From positions 124,001 to 188,000 of the forward strand of contig JANAVB010012075.1 of the NCBI GenBank assembly GCA_029216955.1: a stretch of DNA of 64,000 nt, in the 5' to 3' direction. The DNA is from Iris pallida. Its lineage: Eukaryota > Streptophyta > Magnoliopsida > Asparagales > Iridaceae. The position numbers and the translations under genes are program-made. The notes beneath the pieces are model-generated. The model saw only the letters and a program-made list of their open reading frames with translations, had not been told where the DNA came from and did no database searches. Shown one piece after another: positions 35,201-45,712 of the stretch. Each line of letters opens with the position of its first letter. The first letter of the stretch is position 1.

Positions 35201-36321
35201 AATCCCTCGTCATCCAACCTTCCAACCGACACCAGGTTGAAACGGATATCAGGGACATGACGAACATCCTTGAGAACAAGAACCGCACCCGTCTTCGTTC
35301 TCAAATGCACATCTCCAACGGCAACCGCCTTCGACACATCTCCGTTGCCCATCTTCAACACGCCACAGTCGCCTGTCGTGTAAGTGGCAAACAGTGCCCT
35401 ATTGTGAGATACATGTGCTGAAGCCCCTGAGTCCACCAGCCAAGAATTGTCATCGCAGGCGAGGTTAGTAATGACCTCATCACCTACGACGATCACATCG
35501 CCTCCATGCATCGAGGTCGCCGCTGTAGTGTTCTCTTCTTGCTTCCCCTTGTCGCCCTTCTTCTCTCTCTTCCAAGCGAAACAATTCCGCTTGATATGGC
35601 CCTTCTTACCGCAATGGTAACACTCTGAGTCCTCGTAACGACCCTTGGACTTCCCCCTGCTCTTGTCTCTGCCACCACCTGGACCCCTGCTTTTGCCCCT
35701 TCCGCGGCTCTCTGAAACAAGTGCCTCTGAGTGGTGGGATGTGGATGAAGTGCCCTGAGAACGTCTCCGCATCTCTTCATTCAACACCCCGCTCTTGGCA
35801 AACTCCAGACTGACCACGCCCTCTAGAGCAGAAGCGATCATAGATACTCGTACGGTCTCCCACGAGTCTGGCAAGGTACACAGCAGCCACAGTCCCTGAA
35901 CTTCGTCGTCGAACTTGACTCCCATAGAAGATAGCTGGTCAACCACGCCCTGGAACTCACTCAAGTGATCCGAAATAGACGCCCCATCCTTGTACCACAG
36001 ACCCATCATCGTTCGGATCAGGAACAACTTGTTTACCCCGGTCTTCTTCGCATACAAGGATTCCAGCTTATCCCACAACGTCTTCGCGTGCTCAATATTG
36101 GCAACGTGGTTGTACACGTTCTCATCAACAAACTGCCATATGTACCCACACACCTGTATATGCTCGAACGTCCAGTCCTCCTCGGATTTATCACTGGGCC
36201 TCTCGGTTGCAAACACAGGTAGATGCAGCTTCTTGACAAATAGCAAATCCTTCATCTTGCTCCGCCAATAATGATAGTTTATGCCATTAAGGTTCACCAT
36301 GCGCACCGGCTTCGCGTCCAT
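32293..36321 (-). CDS. Element D gag-pol polyprotein, intact, 1342 aa
   Basis: Single open frame encoding the complete copia set: gag (about residues 1-230), a CX2CX4HX4C knuckle at C234, C237, H242 and C247, aspartic protease with VDSGAS (D297), integrase with HSDV (D488), RSDNGGEY (D551) and NGVAERMN (E587) in D-D35-E spacing, then RT with YVDD (Y1020) and RNase H with TDADMAG and DSQSAI near the end. The product would be processed into capsid and enzymes that copy element RNA in cytoplasmic particles and integrate the DNA. All catalytic residues that I checked are present. The start at 36321 is the first ATG after the leader and matches the start in element E. The length is normal for Tork-like copia elements. 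Expression is doubtful because the 5' LTR promoter is missing. Confidence 0.9.
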   Translation of the reverse strand: MDAKPVRMVNLNGINYHYWRSKMKDLLFVKKLHLPVFATERPSDKSEEDWTFEHIQVCGYIWQFVDENVYNHVANIEHAKTLWDKLESLYAKKTGVNKLFLIRTMMGLWYKDGASISDHLSEFQGVVDQLSSMGVKFDDEVQGLWLLCTLPDSWETVRVSMIASALEGVVSLEFAKSGVLNEEMRRRSQGTSSTSHHSEALVSESRGRGKSRGPGGGRDKSRGKSKGRYEDSECYHCGKKGHIKRNCFAWKREKKGDKGKQEENTTAATSMHGGDVIVVGDEVITNLACDDNSWLVDSGASAHVSHNRALFATYTTGDCGVLKMGNGDVSKAVAVGDVHLRTKTGAVLVLKDVRHVPDIRFNLVSVGRLDDEGFFSLFGNSQWKLSRGSMVIARGSKKSGLYYMEGSAEGAQEVNAVSDASTELWHRRLGHISEKGMSYLVNRKVIPGLKSTKLEKCTHCLAGKQSRVSFQSHPSSRKPALLELIHSDVCGPMKVKSLGGASYFVTFIDDCSRKVWVYALKTKDQVLPTFKEFQASVERETGKKLLCVRSDNGGEYIGPFDAYCREQGIRHQKTPPKTPQLNGVAERMNRTLMERVRCLLSEANLPGSYWGEALLTAAYIINLSPSAPLQGDVPDKVWYGKEPSYSHLRAFGCKAFVHVPKDERTKLEPKMRRCVFVGYGRDEFGYRLYDPVEGKLYRSRDVVFVEDQTMTNTQDSETPSEAEELPELESFRFEQFPEDIAEDPVMGEPVHGVAPNLDHQPADGGQGVPQEDEHAGEAVPEGEEAVGIQPAPVAPLRRSNRDRRPSTRYSPDEYVLLTDGGEPESFVEAMEDEHRQEWIVAMQEEMSSLHTNSTYDLVRLPKGKKALKNRWVFRVKQTDDATHPRYKARLVVKGYGQRKGVDYDEIFSPVVKHSSIRVVLALEASFDLEVEQMDVKTAFLHGDLEEELYMEQPEGFCEKGKSHLVCRLRKSLYGLKQAPRQWYRKFESFMGEHGYARTTSDHCAFVRYFADDDFIILLLYVDDMLLVGRSATRIAELKRQLGAAFSMKDLGAAKTILGMEISRERESKLLHLSQKKYIHRVLQRFGMDGSKKVSSPLAAHFKFTEEQCPSTEDEKEDMERVPYASAVGSLMYAMVCTRPDIAHAVGTVSRYLSNPGRVHWSAVKWILRYLQGTAGWRLSFGGDEPKLVGYTDADMAGDVDTRRSTSGYVMMFAGGAVSWQSRLQKCVALSTTETEYIAATEACKELLWMKKLLQEMGLKQEQYTLLCDSQSAIHLVKNQTFHSRSKHIETRYHWIRDVVEKKDAELEKVHTDDNGADMFTKILPRGKFEYCRQIVGMTTSFP

Positions 36322-36378
36322 CTCTCCTCTCTGGTTCCTCTGTCAACTCCTGACACCCTTTGAACCCAAAGCTCTGAT

Positions 36379-36513
36379 ATAGCCACACAAAAACAATCAT
36401 GCAGACACAGAGAATTTTTGTGTGGCTATTTTTGGGTTCGTGCGTTGTATTGCTCGGTCCTCTCGCAGGTACTCTCCGGTTTGGGGAAAGGTTTCCGCGC
36501 TTCTTTCCCAACA
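36379..36513 (-). repeat. Aberrant 5' terminus of D: LTR fragment plus inverted U5 end
   Basis: 36379-36420 repeats 31565-31606 in direct orientation with one mismatch. 36419-36513 is the exact reverse complement of 31481-31575 (95 bp). The two overlap by the TGTGTGGCT segment, so the region is a partial palindrome. It ends CAACA directly before the TGGTT target copy. The Met-tRNA primer site is reduced to GCTCTGATA. Confidence 0.9.
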
Positions 36514-36733
36514 TGGTTCTGTAGTTGAACGGATCGAGATGACGATATGTTAGATCTCCTGGGTGCTCGGCTGGCGGGAACGAATAAAGGTAGCAGGAGT
36601 GCTAAGGTTGTTCAGCTCGCGGGAACGAACAAAAAGTAGCAAGGGTGCTAAGGTGGCTCGGCTAGCAAGAACGGATCAATATAGCAAGGGTGCTAAGATT
36701 ATTCGTCTAGCGGAAACGAGCTAAGATGGAGAT

Positions 36734-36950
36734 TGTTAGATTGTATCTCGTTTTCGGTTGACCGCTCAAAGGGGGTGACAATGGTGTTGGTAATTTAGTC
36801 CCACATCGGGTAGGAGATAAGATTATAAGATATAGATAATTGGGATTGATTCAGGACTTACATGAGAATTCTCTTTTAAGGCATATGAGCCCAATTCAAT
36901 ATCCCATCTCATGGGCCAACTCCGGTTCGGACAACACCGCGTTCCCAGCA
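36734..36950 (+). repeat. 3' LTR of TRIM G, 217 bp
   Basis: It starts TGTTAGATTGTATC after GATGGAGAT and ends GTTCCCAGCA, followed by the GAGAT target copy. It includes TTTAGTCCCACATCGG. Confidence 0.9.
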
Positions 36951-38099
36951 GAGATTGCTTACCCAATTCCACTATAGTATCGTACCTGGCAACTATTCAC
37001 CATAGTATGCAACAACGATAACGATCTCCATGAAAGGAGCAGACGATTTCTCTCCGAACAGATCTTCTCTCTTAAATTGTCTTGAAGTACGAGCCTATAA
37101 GTGAAGCAAGGAGCTCTTGTAGATGGTGGAATGTCTCCTTGAACCTTCTCAATAAGCACTCTAAGAAAAGCCCTCTCAGCCCCCCTTAAATAGGCCAAAA
37201 CTCCTAATTTAGGATTATGAAATCCCTAAATTAGCTCCATCCAAAATTATGGTCATCTAAACAAATCGGACGGCCCAAAACATGTTAAAAAATAACCAAA
37301 TATACGTCGACCACTGGCATGTCGGTCGTATGCATGTGGACCAAATTTGCTCCAAAAGTTGGACTTTTTTAGCAATGTGGAATACCGCCGGTATGTCATC
37401 AACATACTGCCGATATGCATGTGTCGCTAATTCTGCTCTGGTACGAGCTCGATCACATCTATCGATTCTTCCTCCTTCGTCGCTCCTATCGATGCACCAA
37501 GATGCTCCAAACTGCTCAACCACACTGGAATAAGATTTGATTTTCCAACTCCTTCAGTCTAATAAGAGGTGATAACCCCATGCTCCTGAACCTATCCACC
37601 TTCATGTCTGACATTGAAGCTACCTCGTACACCTACATTCGTGAGAAAAATATCATTCATCATGTACGTCGTAGATGGCCCGCATGTCCCCCTTCGAACT
37701 GTGCGATAGAAGTGTGCATGTCACAACTTGAGTTGGCCACACCCCTTGATCTCCTTTATGGTTTCGAACGACTGTAGCTAATGTCACTCCGTTGAGTTTT
37801 GACACACCATCTGTTACCAAAATTGGATCCATAGAAAAATCTGCATAAGAGTCTGACCAAATGTCATGGGACCGACAGATGGCCCTCAAGCTTTGACGCA
37901 ATTCTATTCCTTGCTTTTTTTTCGACAAACCGAATCCTCCGTATCCCTCAAATCATCTTGAGGGCCTAACGGGCAAGCCGTGAACGAACCATAATTTCCT
38001 GTGAATATATCTCGAGCCATCGTTTGATGAATGTGACCTGTTTGTACACCTCAGTAGCTCGACCCTGTAGATATCAGAGCATATATCTCCTCGAGCCAG

Positions 38100-39155
38100 T
38101 AGTTAAGAAGCCTTCGTAAAGTTCCATTCCTTGTCTGCGAACATACTGCAACTGCGATAGCCACCATCTGCCAGCTTTCCAACCGACACCAAGTTATAGA
38201 GAAAATTCGGTACATGACGAACTCCTTTGAGAACGAGCTCCTCACCAAATTTCGTTCTCAAGTGTATGTCACCGATACCCACAACTGTTGTTGTCCCCTT
38301 GTTGTCCAGCTTTACAAGTCCGAACCTAACTCTGGTACCTTGCAAAGATCCTCCTCCGTGGAGTGACGTTATAAGACGCCCTTGTGCCCAAGACACAATC
38401 ATCATCATGACACGTGCCACAAGGTCCCCTGTTTTGGTTGTTGCGATGATGAGATCTTCCACTTCTAAAAGATCTACCTAATCATCCTTGCATGTAGCAT
38501 TCTCATCTTTGAGTTTCTAGTAGTCTCGCTTATAATATCTCCTATCTTTATATAAATAATAGCCATCCTTGTGATCTAAAATAGCCATCCTTGTGATCTA
38601 CCTTTGCAAGATCCCAAGAAATCCCTTATATTCTCGATCGTTATCCGAGCCTTCTCTTCATGTCTGAAGTAACCAGGGTCTCCTGCAATGATTGTTGTTG
38701 CTTACGCAAGATCTCCTCATTCTATAAGCTTTTTTTACCTAAGTCCATCTTGAAAACTCCATCAGGTTCGGCGTTAGTCACCAATACCACCAATGTCTTC
38801 CAATTATTTACAAACAACTCAAAAGTAATAGGGCTTGAAGCTCATCCTCGATCACCATCTTTATTGCCGAAAATAGATTAATGATACCTCGAACCTCATT
38901 GGGATGTTGCAGTACTGGGACGTCCTTCAAGTACTTCGAGTTGACAAGTTGGTGAATAAGAAATGCCTTATTTCTAGTTGTCTTCCATTTGTACAACGAG
39001 TGTATATTCTCGCATAACACCTTTGCAGAACTCTCCATGGAGTTGTCCAACCATTGACAGATGAATGCAAGGGTCTACCGATCGGTCCTATTCTAGTCAT
39101 CAACATACATGTCCATTGGCTTGACACTCTTCTCCTCCAACGATCATGCAAACCA
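38100..39155 (-). pseudogene. Element H gag and protease remnant
   Basis: Minus-strand fragments in several frames. At 39050-38808 there is a copia gag segment (KAFLIHQLVNSKYLK, then a DELQALLLLS block). A degenerate basic zinc-knuckle region lies near 38600-38500, including a 24-bp tandem duplication. A pre-integrase or protease-like block at 38462-38103 has GDIHLRTKFGEELVLKGVRH and FLYNLVSVGKLADGGY. Nothing of integrase, RT or RNase H follows before the 3' LTR. Stops and frameshifts are frequent, so this is an old remnant. The blocks resemble the matching parts of elements D and E, so H is a distant relative. Confidence 0.75.
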
Positions 39156-39627
39156 TTACACCAAAGTAGATCCTACATACTTGGCTTCCAAATCGTATGG
39201 TTTTCTCCTATAAGGGTAATCATATGTGTGTCGATCTTCTTCGTAAATATGGTTGTACCTTATGTCCTTTCGACCGAGAGCTTTAATACCACTTTGTAAG
39301 GATTTGAAAAACACCCAAACCATCGATTAGATGAGCGCAATAGAAACCGAGAAGTTTCAAGACCAATGAATCCTCGAAAAAGAATAACAACCCAAAAACT
39401 ACTACGCGAGATCCAAGCAAATCCAAAACACAAGTGTATATCGTGACTTTGTCACCCAGGAAAAATTCCAATCTCTATTAGCAACTTAATAGTACAAGAT
39501 TGATAGAATAACCATTGAATCCTTTGTCCCATGATTCAACACTCACAAATCTGAAGTATGAAGATGAGAAGACAACAATGAGATTGCTCACTCAATCCCA
39601 CTATAGTATTGTACCTAGGAGCAATTT

Positions 39628-42600
39628 TGTTGGAATCGAAGCGCGGAAACCGTTCTCCCAAACCAGAAAGTCCTGCGAGAGAACTAAGCAAAAGCACAAA
39701 CCAAAAATACCAAACACAATCGCAGACACGAAGATTTTTGACATGAAAAATTCTTGCGGAAAAAAACTACGGGACAATCGGAGTCCAACCCTAAAGAAAC
39801 TCCACTAATGGAATAAAGAGAATACACCCTCTACAAGCTCCTCCCGATCCAACACGGATCACCACAACTCACTTGAAAGAAGAAAATTTAATTGTGGACT
39901 CCGAAGAACAAGATATATCGAAAAATTATTCGAAGCGATCTCTCCTTCACAATAGTCCTCAATCTCCCTCTCTCAAAGATTGTAAAACACTCTTGTTTTC
40001 TTTTGAGATGTTTTTCAACTTGCATCCATCACCCTTTTATAAGCGCTTGGTAATCCATAAATGGAAGGTCAATATATATGGAAACTTCCAATATGCATCA
40101 ATCATATATTTAATGGAAATCTAATCATAATTGTCTTGTCATAATTGGAAGCCCAATTATATAAAAAGCTACTATATGAAGGATCCAATCATAAATATAT
40201 AATCAAAGTAAATATGAAAATCCAATCATAAATTTTCTTACCATATATGTTCCAAAATAGGATCGATGCACTCACCGAGCTTCTCCGACATACGGATGAC
40301 GCTCGTCGCACTTAGGGGTATTCTTCACATAGGTTGGGAACCCCACCCACTCCAACAAATCTCTTCCTTCACAACTAGGTGGAGGAATTCGTCATCCCGA
40401 TGATCCGCCTACAGTACTCAAACTTTTCCCTTGGTAGAACCTTCGTGAGCATGTCCGCTCTATTGTCATCAGTATAGACCTTCTCAAGCGTCGCGTCTTT
40501 CTTTCAACCACATTCCGTATCCAATGATATCGAGTCTCAATGTGCTTGGACCGACTATGAAATATCTGGTTCTTTACAAGGTAAATGGCACTCTGGCTAT
40601 CGCAAAGCAAAGTATATTGCTCTTGCTTTAGCTCTACTTCCTGCAGCAACTTTTTTATCCATAACAACTCCTTGCATGCCTCCGTCGCCACAATGTACTC
40701 TGCCTCTGTCGTCGACAAGGCAACACACTTCTGCAACCGCGACTGCAACGATACCGCTCCACCAGCAAACATCATCACATAGCCCAAAGTCGATCGTCTC
40801 GTGTTTACATCTTCAGCCATATCAGCGTCGGTATACGAAACAAGCTTCGGCTCATCACCACCAAAAGAAAGTCTTCAATCGGCAGTGCCCTGAAGGTATC
40901 GTAGGATCCACTTGACCGCACTCTAATGTACCCTTCCAGGATTAGAAAGATACCTGCTAACTGTGCCAACTTCATGAACGATGTCTGACCTCGTACACAC
41001 CATAGCATACATGAGACTCCCCGCAGCTGAAGCATATGGAACCCACTCCATATCTTCCTTCTCGTCCTCAGTAGATGGACACAGCTCCTCAGTGAACTTA
41101 AAGTGAGCCGCATGGGGGTTACTTACTTTCTTCGACCCGTCCATCCTGAAACGCTAAAGTACCCGATGAATGTACTTCTTTTTGGACAAGTGTAGCAACT
41201 TGGACTCTCTCTCTCGGCTGAGTTCCATCCTAAGAATAGTCTTCACTGCGCCCAAATCCTTCATAGAGAAGGCTGAGCCCAGTTGGCATTTCGACTCATC
41301 AGCAGCATATCATCAACATAGAGCAGTAAAATGATAAAATTATCCTCGGCAAAGTACCTGACGAATACACAGTGATCCGACGTCGTCCGTGCATAACCAT
41401 GCTCCCCCATAAACGACTCGAACTTTCTGTACCACTGCCTGGAGCCTGCTTCAGACCATACAAGCTCTTCCTCAACCGACAAACCAAGTGTGACTTGTCC
41501 TTCTCACAAAATTCCTCTGGCTGCTCCATGTACAACTTCTCTTCTTGATCACCGTGGAGGAATATCGTCTTTCCGTCCATCTGCTCAACCTCCAAGTCGA
41601 AACTGGCTGTCAATACTAGCACCACCCGAATAGACGACTGTTTGACGACTGGCGAAAAGATCTTATCATAACCTACGCCCTTCCGCTGACCGTAACCTTG
41701 AACTACCAGCCTCACTTTGTATCGAGGGCGAGTAGCATCATCAGTCTGCTTTACTCTAAACATCTATCGATTTTTCAAAGCCTTCTTGCCCTTTGGCAAC
41801 CGCACCAGATCATAAGAGGAGTTGGCTTGTAAGGAACTCATCTCCTCCTGCATAGCCTCAATCCACTCCTGCGTATGTTCGTCATCCATAGCGTCTGCAA
41901 AACTTTCAGGCTCTCTCCCGTCAGTCAGTAGTACGTACTCATCCAATGAGTATCTTGTAGATGGTCGACGCTCTCTGTTGCTCCTCCTCAATGGAACCAA
42001 TGGTGCTGGCTGTATATCAACAGCCTCCTTCCCTTCAGGAACTACCTCTCCGGTATGCTCATCCTCCTGACGGTTACCTTGACAACCATTAGCAGGCTGA
42101 TGATCAATGTTGAGAGCAACTCTATGTACTGGCTTTCTCATAACTTGATCCTCTGCAATGTCCTCTAGAAACTGCTTGAAGCGAAATGACTCAAACTCAG
42201 GCAATTCCACAGCCTCATAAGGCATCTCAGAATCCTAAGTGTCGGTCATAGTCTGATCCTTGACGAATACCACGTCCCTGCTTCTGTAGAGCTTTCTTCC
42301 CACGGGGTCATAGAGTCTATAGCCAAACTCATCCCGACCGTAGCCGACAAAGATGCATCGTCTCGTCTTCGGCTCAAGCCTGGATCTCTCGTCCTTCGGT
42401 ACATGCACGAAGGCCTTACAACAAAACACTCGCAGGTGGTTGTATGACGGCTCTTTGTCGTACCATATTTTATCAGTCACATCACCCTGCAAAGGAGCAC
42501 TAGGAGATAAATTAATAACATAAGCAGCTGTGTAAAGTGCCTCACCCCAATAGCTGTCCGACAAGTTTGCTTCTGACAGCAAACATCGTACCCTCTTCAT

Positions 42601-45172
42601 CAGCGTTCTGTTCATTCTCTCTGCTACACCATTGATCTGAGGTATCTTGGGCGGAGTCTTCTGGTGTCGTATTCCTTGCTCTCTGCAATAAGTATCAAAG
42701 GGACCGATGTACTCGTCGTCATTGTCTGACCAAACACATAGCAGCTTCTTGCCCGTCTTCCTTTCAACAGAGGCCTGAAACTCTTGAAAGTGGACAACAC
42801 CTGATCCTTGGTCTTTAAGGCATAGACCCAAACCTTCCTGGAACAATCATCAATAAACGTCACAAAATAAGAAGCACCACCAATAGATTTTACCTTCATA
42901 GGACCGCAGACATCCGAGTGAATCAACTCGAGCAACGTCGGCTTCCTCGAACTTGGGTGACTTTGGAAAGACACCCGATTTTGCTTTCCTGCTAAACAGT
43001 GGGTGCACTTCTCCAATTTTGTAGACTTTAGCCATGGAAGCACCTTCATGTTCACCAAGTAGCTCATCCCCTTCTTGCTGATATGGCCGAGCCGTCTGTA
43101 CGACAACTCGGTAGACGCATCACTGACTGCATTCACCTCCTGGGCCCCCTGTGTGCTCCCCTCTATAGTAGAGTCCGAACTTCTTGATTCCTCTGGCAAT
43201 CACCATTGAACCTCTGGAAAGCTTCCATTGACCGTTTTCGAAGAGATTGAAGAAACCCTCGTCATCCAACCTTCTAACTGACACCAGGTTAAAACGGATA
43301 TCAGGGATATGACGAACATCTTTGAGAACAAGAACTACATCCGTCTTCGTCCTCAAATGCACATCTCCAATGGCAACCGCCTTCGACACATCTCCGTTGC
43401 CCATCTTCAATACTCCACAGTCGCCTGTTGTGTATGTGGCAAATAGTTCCCTTTTGTGAGATACGTGCGCTGAAGCACCTGAGTCCACCAGCCAAGAATT
43501 ATCATCACAGGAGAGGTTCATGACAACCTCATCACCTACGACGATCACATCGTCTCCAGGTGCTGACGACGTCGCTGTAGTGTTCTCACTTTGCTTTCCC
43601 TTATCGCCCTTCTTCTCTCTCTTCCAAGCGAAACAGTTTTGCTTGATGTGACCCTTCTTACCACAATGGTAACACTCCGAGTTCTCGTACCGACCCTTGG
43701 ACTTGTCTCTGCTCTTATCTCTGCTACCACCAGGACCCCTGCTTTTGTCCCTTCCGCGGCTCTCTGAAACTAGCGCCTCTGAGTGGTGGAATGTGGATGA
43801 AGTGTCCTGAGAACGTCTTCGCATCTCTTCATTCAGCACCCCGCTCTTGGCAAACTCCAGATTGACTATGCCTTCCGGAGTAGAAGCGATCATAGATACT
43901 CGTACAGTCTCCCACGAGTGTGGCAATGTACATAGCAACCAAAGTCCCTGAACCTCGTCGTCGAACTTGACTCCCATCGAGGATAGCTGGTCCACCATGC
44001 CCTGGAACTCACTCAAGTGATCCGTAATGGATGCACCATCTTTGTACCTCAAACCCATCATCATCCGGATCAGGAATAGATTGTTTACCCCGATCTTTTT
44101 TGCGTACAAAGATTCCAGCTTCTCTCATAACGTCTTCGCATACTCAATATTGGTAACGTGATTGTACACGTTCTCGTCAATAAACTGCCACATGTACCCA
44201 CACACCTGTATATGCTCGAAGTTCCAGTCCTCATCGAATTTGTCATTAGGCTTCTCGGACGCAAATACTGGAAGATGCAGCTTCTTGACGAACAGTAAAT
44301 CATTCATCTTGCTCCGCCAATAATGGTAGTTGGTACCGTTCAGGTTCACCATGCGCACCGGCTTCGCGTCCATCTCTACTTCCTGGTTTGACTGTCAACT
44401 TCTGACACCTCTCTGGAACTTGGCTCTGATGCCACTCTGTTGGGAACGAAGTGAGAAAACCGTTCCCCCAAACCAGAAAGTCCTGCGAGAGAACCGAGAA
44501 AAAGCACACAAACCAAAAATGCCAAACACAATCGCAAACACAAAGATTTTTGACGTGGAAAATCCTTGCGGAAAAAAACCACGGGACGATCGGAGTCCAA
44601 CCCTGAAGAACCTCCACTAATGGAATAAAGATAATACACCCTCTACAAGCTCCTCCCGATCCAACACGGATCACCACAACTCATTTGAAAGAAGAAAATT
44701 TAGTTGCGGACTTCGAAGAACAAGAGATGTCGAAAAATTATTCGAAGCGATCTCTCCTTCACAATAGTCCTCAATCCTCTCTCTTTCTTATAGATTGTAA
44801 AATACTCTTGTTTTCTTTTGAGATGTTTTTCAACTTGCATCCATCACCCTTTTATAAGCCCTTGGTAATCCATACATAGAAGGTCAATATATATGAAAAC
44901 TTCCAATATGCATCAATCATATATTTAATGGAAATCCAATCATAATTGGCTTGCCATAATTAGAAGCCCAATTATATGGAAAGCTAGTATATGAAGGATC
45001 CAATCATAAATATATGATCAAAGTAAATATGGAAATCCAATCATATATTTTCTTACCATATATGTTCCAAAATAGGAACGATGCACTCCCTGAGCTTCTC
45101 TGACACACGGATGGCGCTCGTCACACTCCGGAGTATTCTCCACATAGGTTGGGAACCCCACCCACTTCAACA
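39628..45172 (-). mobile_element. Element E: decayed sister of D, complete ends
   Basis: Minus-strand copia element with LTRs 39628-40357 (730 bp) and 44438-45172 (735 bp), an AATTT target duplication (39623-39627 and 45173-45177), and a primer site TGGCATCAGAGCC at 44434-44422 (one mismatch to the Met-tRNA complement). It has the same family and gene order as D but its LTRs are diverged by roughly a tenth and the polyprotein is broken. It shows what a normal 5' LTR of this family looks like and so proves that the D 5' end is aberrant. Confidence 0.9.
40392..44373 (-). pseudogene. Element E gag-pol, multiple frameshifts
   Basis: It starts with the same MDAKPVRM residues as D. Gag continues to about 43600 with a CX2CX4HX4C knuckle. 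Protease VDSGAS lies near 43485, then integrase with HSDVCGP near 42900 and a WSDN box in place of RSDN near 42730. RT (YVDD near 41325) and RNase H follow to about 40400. Frame changes occur near 44125, 43150, 42790, 42235, 41450, 41270 and 40810, and several stops are present. Identity to D is high enough that the frames can be placed by eye. Confidence 0.85.
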
Positions 45173-45712
45173 AATTTACCACCGTATGCAACAACAATGA
45201 CGATCTCCCCGAACGGAAGAGACGGTTCTTTCCGAACAAATCTTCATTCTCCAACAGTCTTGACGTACGAGACTATGAGCGAAGCACAGACCTACTCGTT
45301 AATTTGGTGAATGTCTCTTTGAATCTCCTTAATGAGAACTCTCTAAGAAAACCCCCTTAGTCCCCCTTTCAATAGGCTAAGAAATCCTAATTTAGGATTA
45401 GAAAATACCTAAATTAGCCCGAGTCCGATCCTGGTCGTCCAAACAAAATCGATGGCCAAAAGGTTCTGAAAAATAATCAAATATGTGCCAAAATCCGACC
45501 ACCGGCATCGGTATGCATGCCGTATGCTTTGTGAGCACCAAATTTTCTCTACTAGATGGTTTTCACGATTTGTGCCATACCACCGGTATGCCCGTGTCTC
45601 TACTTCTGCTCTGATACGAGCACGGTCACAGCCACCGATACTCCCGTCTTCGTTGTTCCTTTTGTTCTCCAGACTCCTCAAGCACCCTCGAATAAGGTTG
45701 TATTTCCCAACA

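Larger units (their letters stand above)
31481..36513 (-). mobile_element. Element D: young Tork-like copia element with an aberrant 5' end
   Basis: Minus-strand element inside TRIM G, with a perfect TGGTT target duplication (31476-31480 and 36514-36518). The 3' LTR is complete (795 bp) and the gag-pol frame is intact. The 5' LTR is not a copy of the 3' LTR: it has only 42 bp of LTR sequence next to a primer-site remnant, then 95 bp of the U5 end in inverted orientation. So both ends of the inserted DNA are the same U5 terminus. It lacks U3 at the 5' side and therefore should lack its own promoter. Element E is a decayed relative. Confidence 0.9.
31033..36950 (+). mobile_element. Element G: TRIM-type miniature LTR element, 880 bp net
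   Basis: Terminal repeats of 211 bp (31033-31243) and 217 bp (36734-36950) surround about 450 bp of non-coding interior once element D is removed. A perfect GAGAT target duplication is present at 31028-31032 and 36951-36955. The Met-tRNA primer site is at 31246-31258, and a purine tract (GATGGAGAT) precedes the right LTR. These are the defining features of terminal-repeat retrotransposons in miniature, which depend on proteins from other elements. The right half of the interior has three imperfect copies of a unit with GCTCGGCTAGC and AGCAAGGGTGCTAAG. Confidence 0.9.
30760..37550 (-). repeat. 3' LTR of H (868 bp net) split by element G
   Basis: Left part 30760-31032, right part 36956-37550. 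On the plus strand it starts TGTAGGGATTTG and ends TTTTCCAACT. The homologous 5' LTR starts TGTAAGGATTTG and ends TTTCCCAACA. Confidence 0.8.
30760..45712 (-). mobile_element. Element H: gag-only copia element, host of the nested cluster
   Basis: Minus-strand element. Its 3' LTR lies at 30760-37550 and its 5' LTR at 39295-45712. Each is interrupted by another element, and after removing these with one target copy both LTRs are 868 bp. Flanks are CTATA and TTATA (one transition). The primer site reads TGGTATTAAAGCTC, a diverged Met-tRNA type. The interior is only 1744 bp and encodes gag and protease remnants without integrase or RT, so H was non-autonomous or suffered a deletion. The purine tract GACTGAAGGAG precedes the 3' LTR. 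Confidence 0.8.
39295..45712 (-). repeat. 5' LTR of H (868 bp net) split by element E
   Basis: Left part 39295-39627, right part 45178-45712. It aligns along its whole length with the H 3' LTR. Element E entered 333 bp from the left edge, 60 bp beyond the place where TRIM G entered the other LTR. Confidence 0.8.

Noticed and set aside
31481..36513. Element D as a DNA transposon with 95-bp terminal inverted repeats
   Set aside because: It encodes a complete copia polyprotein, has one full LTR and a purine tract, and the repeats are the U5 end of that LTR.
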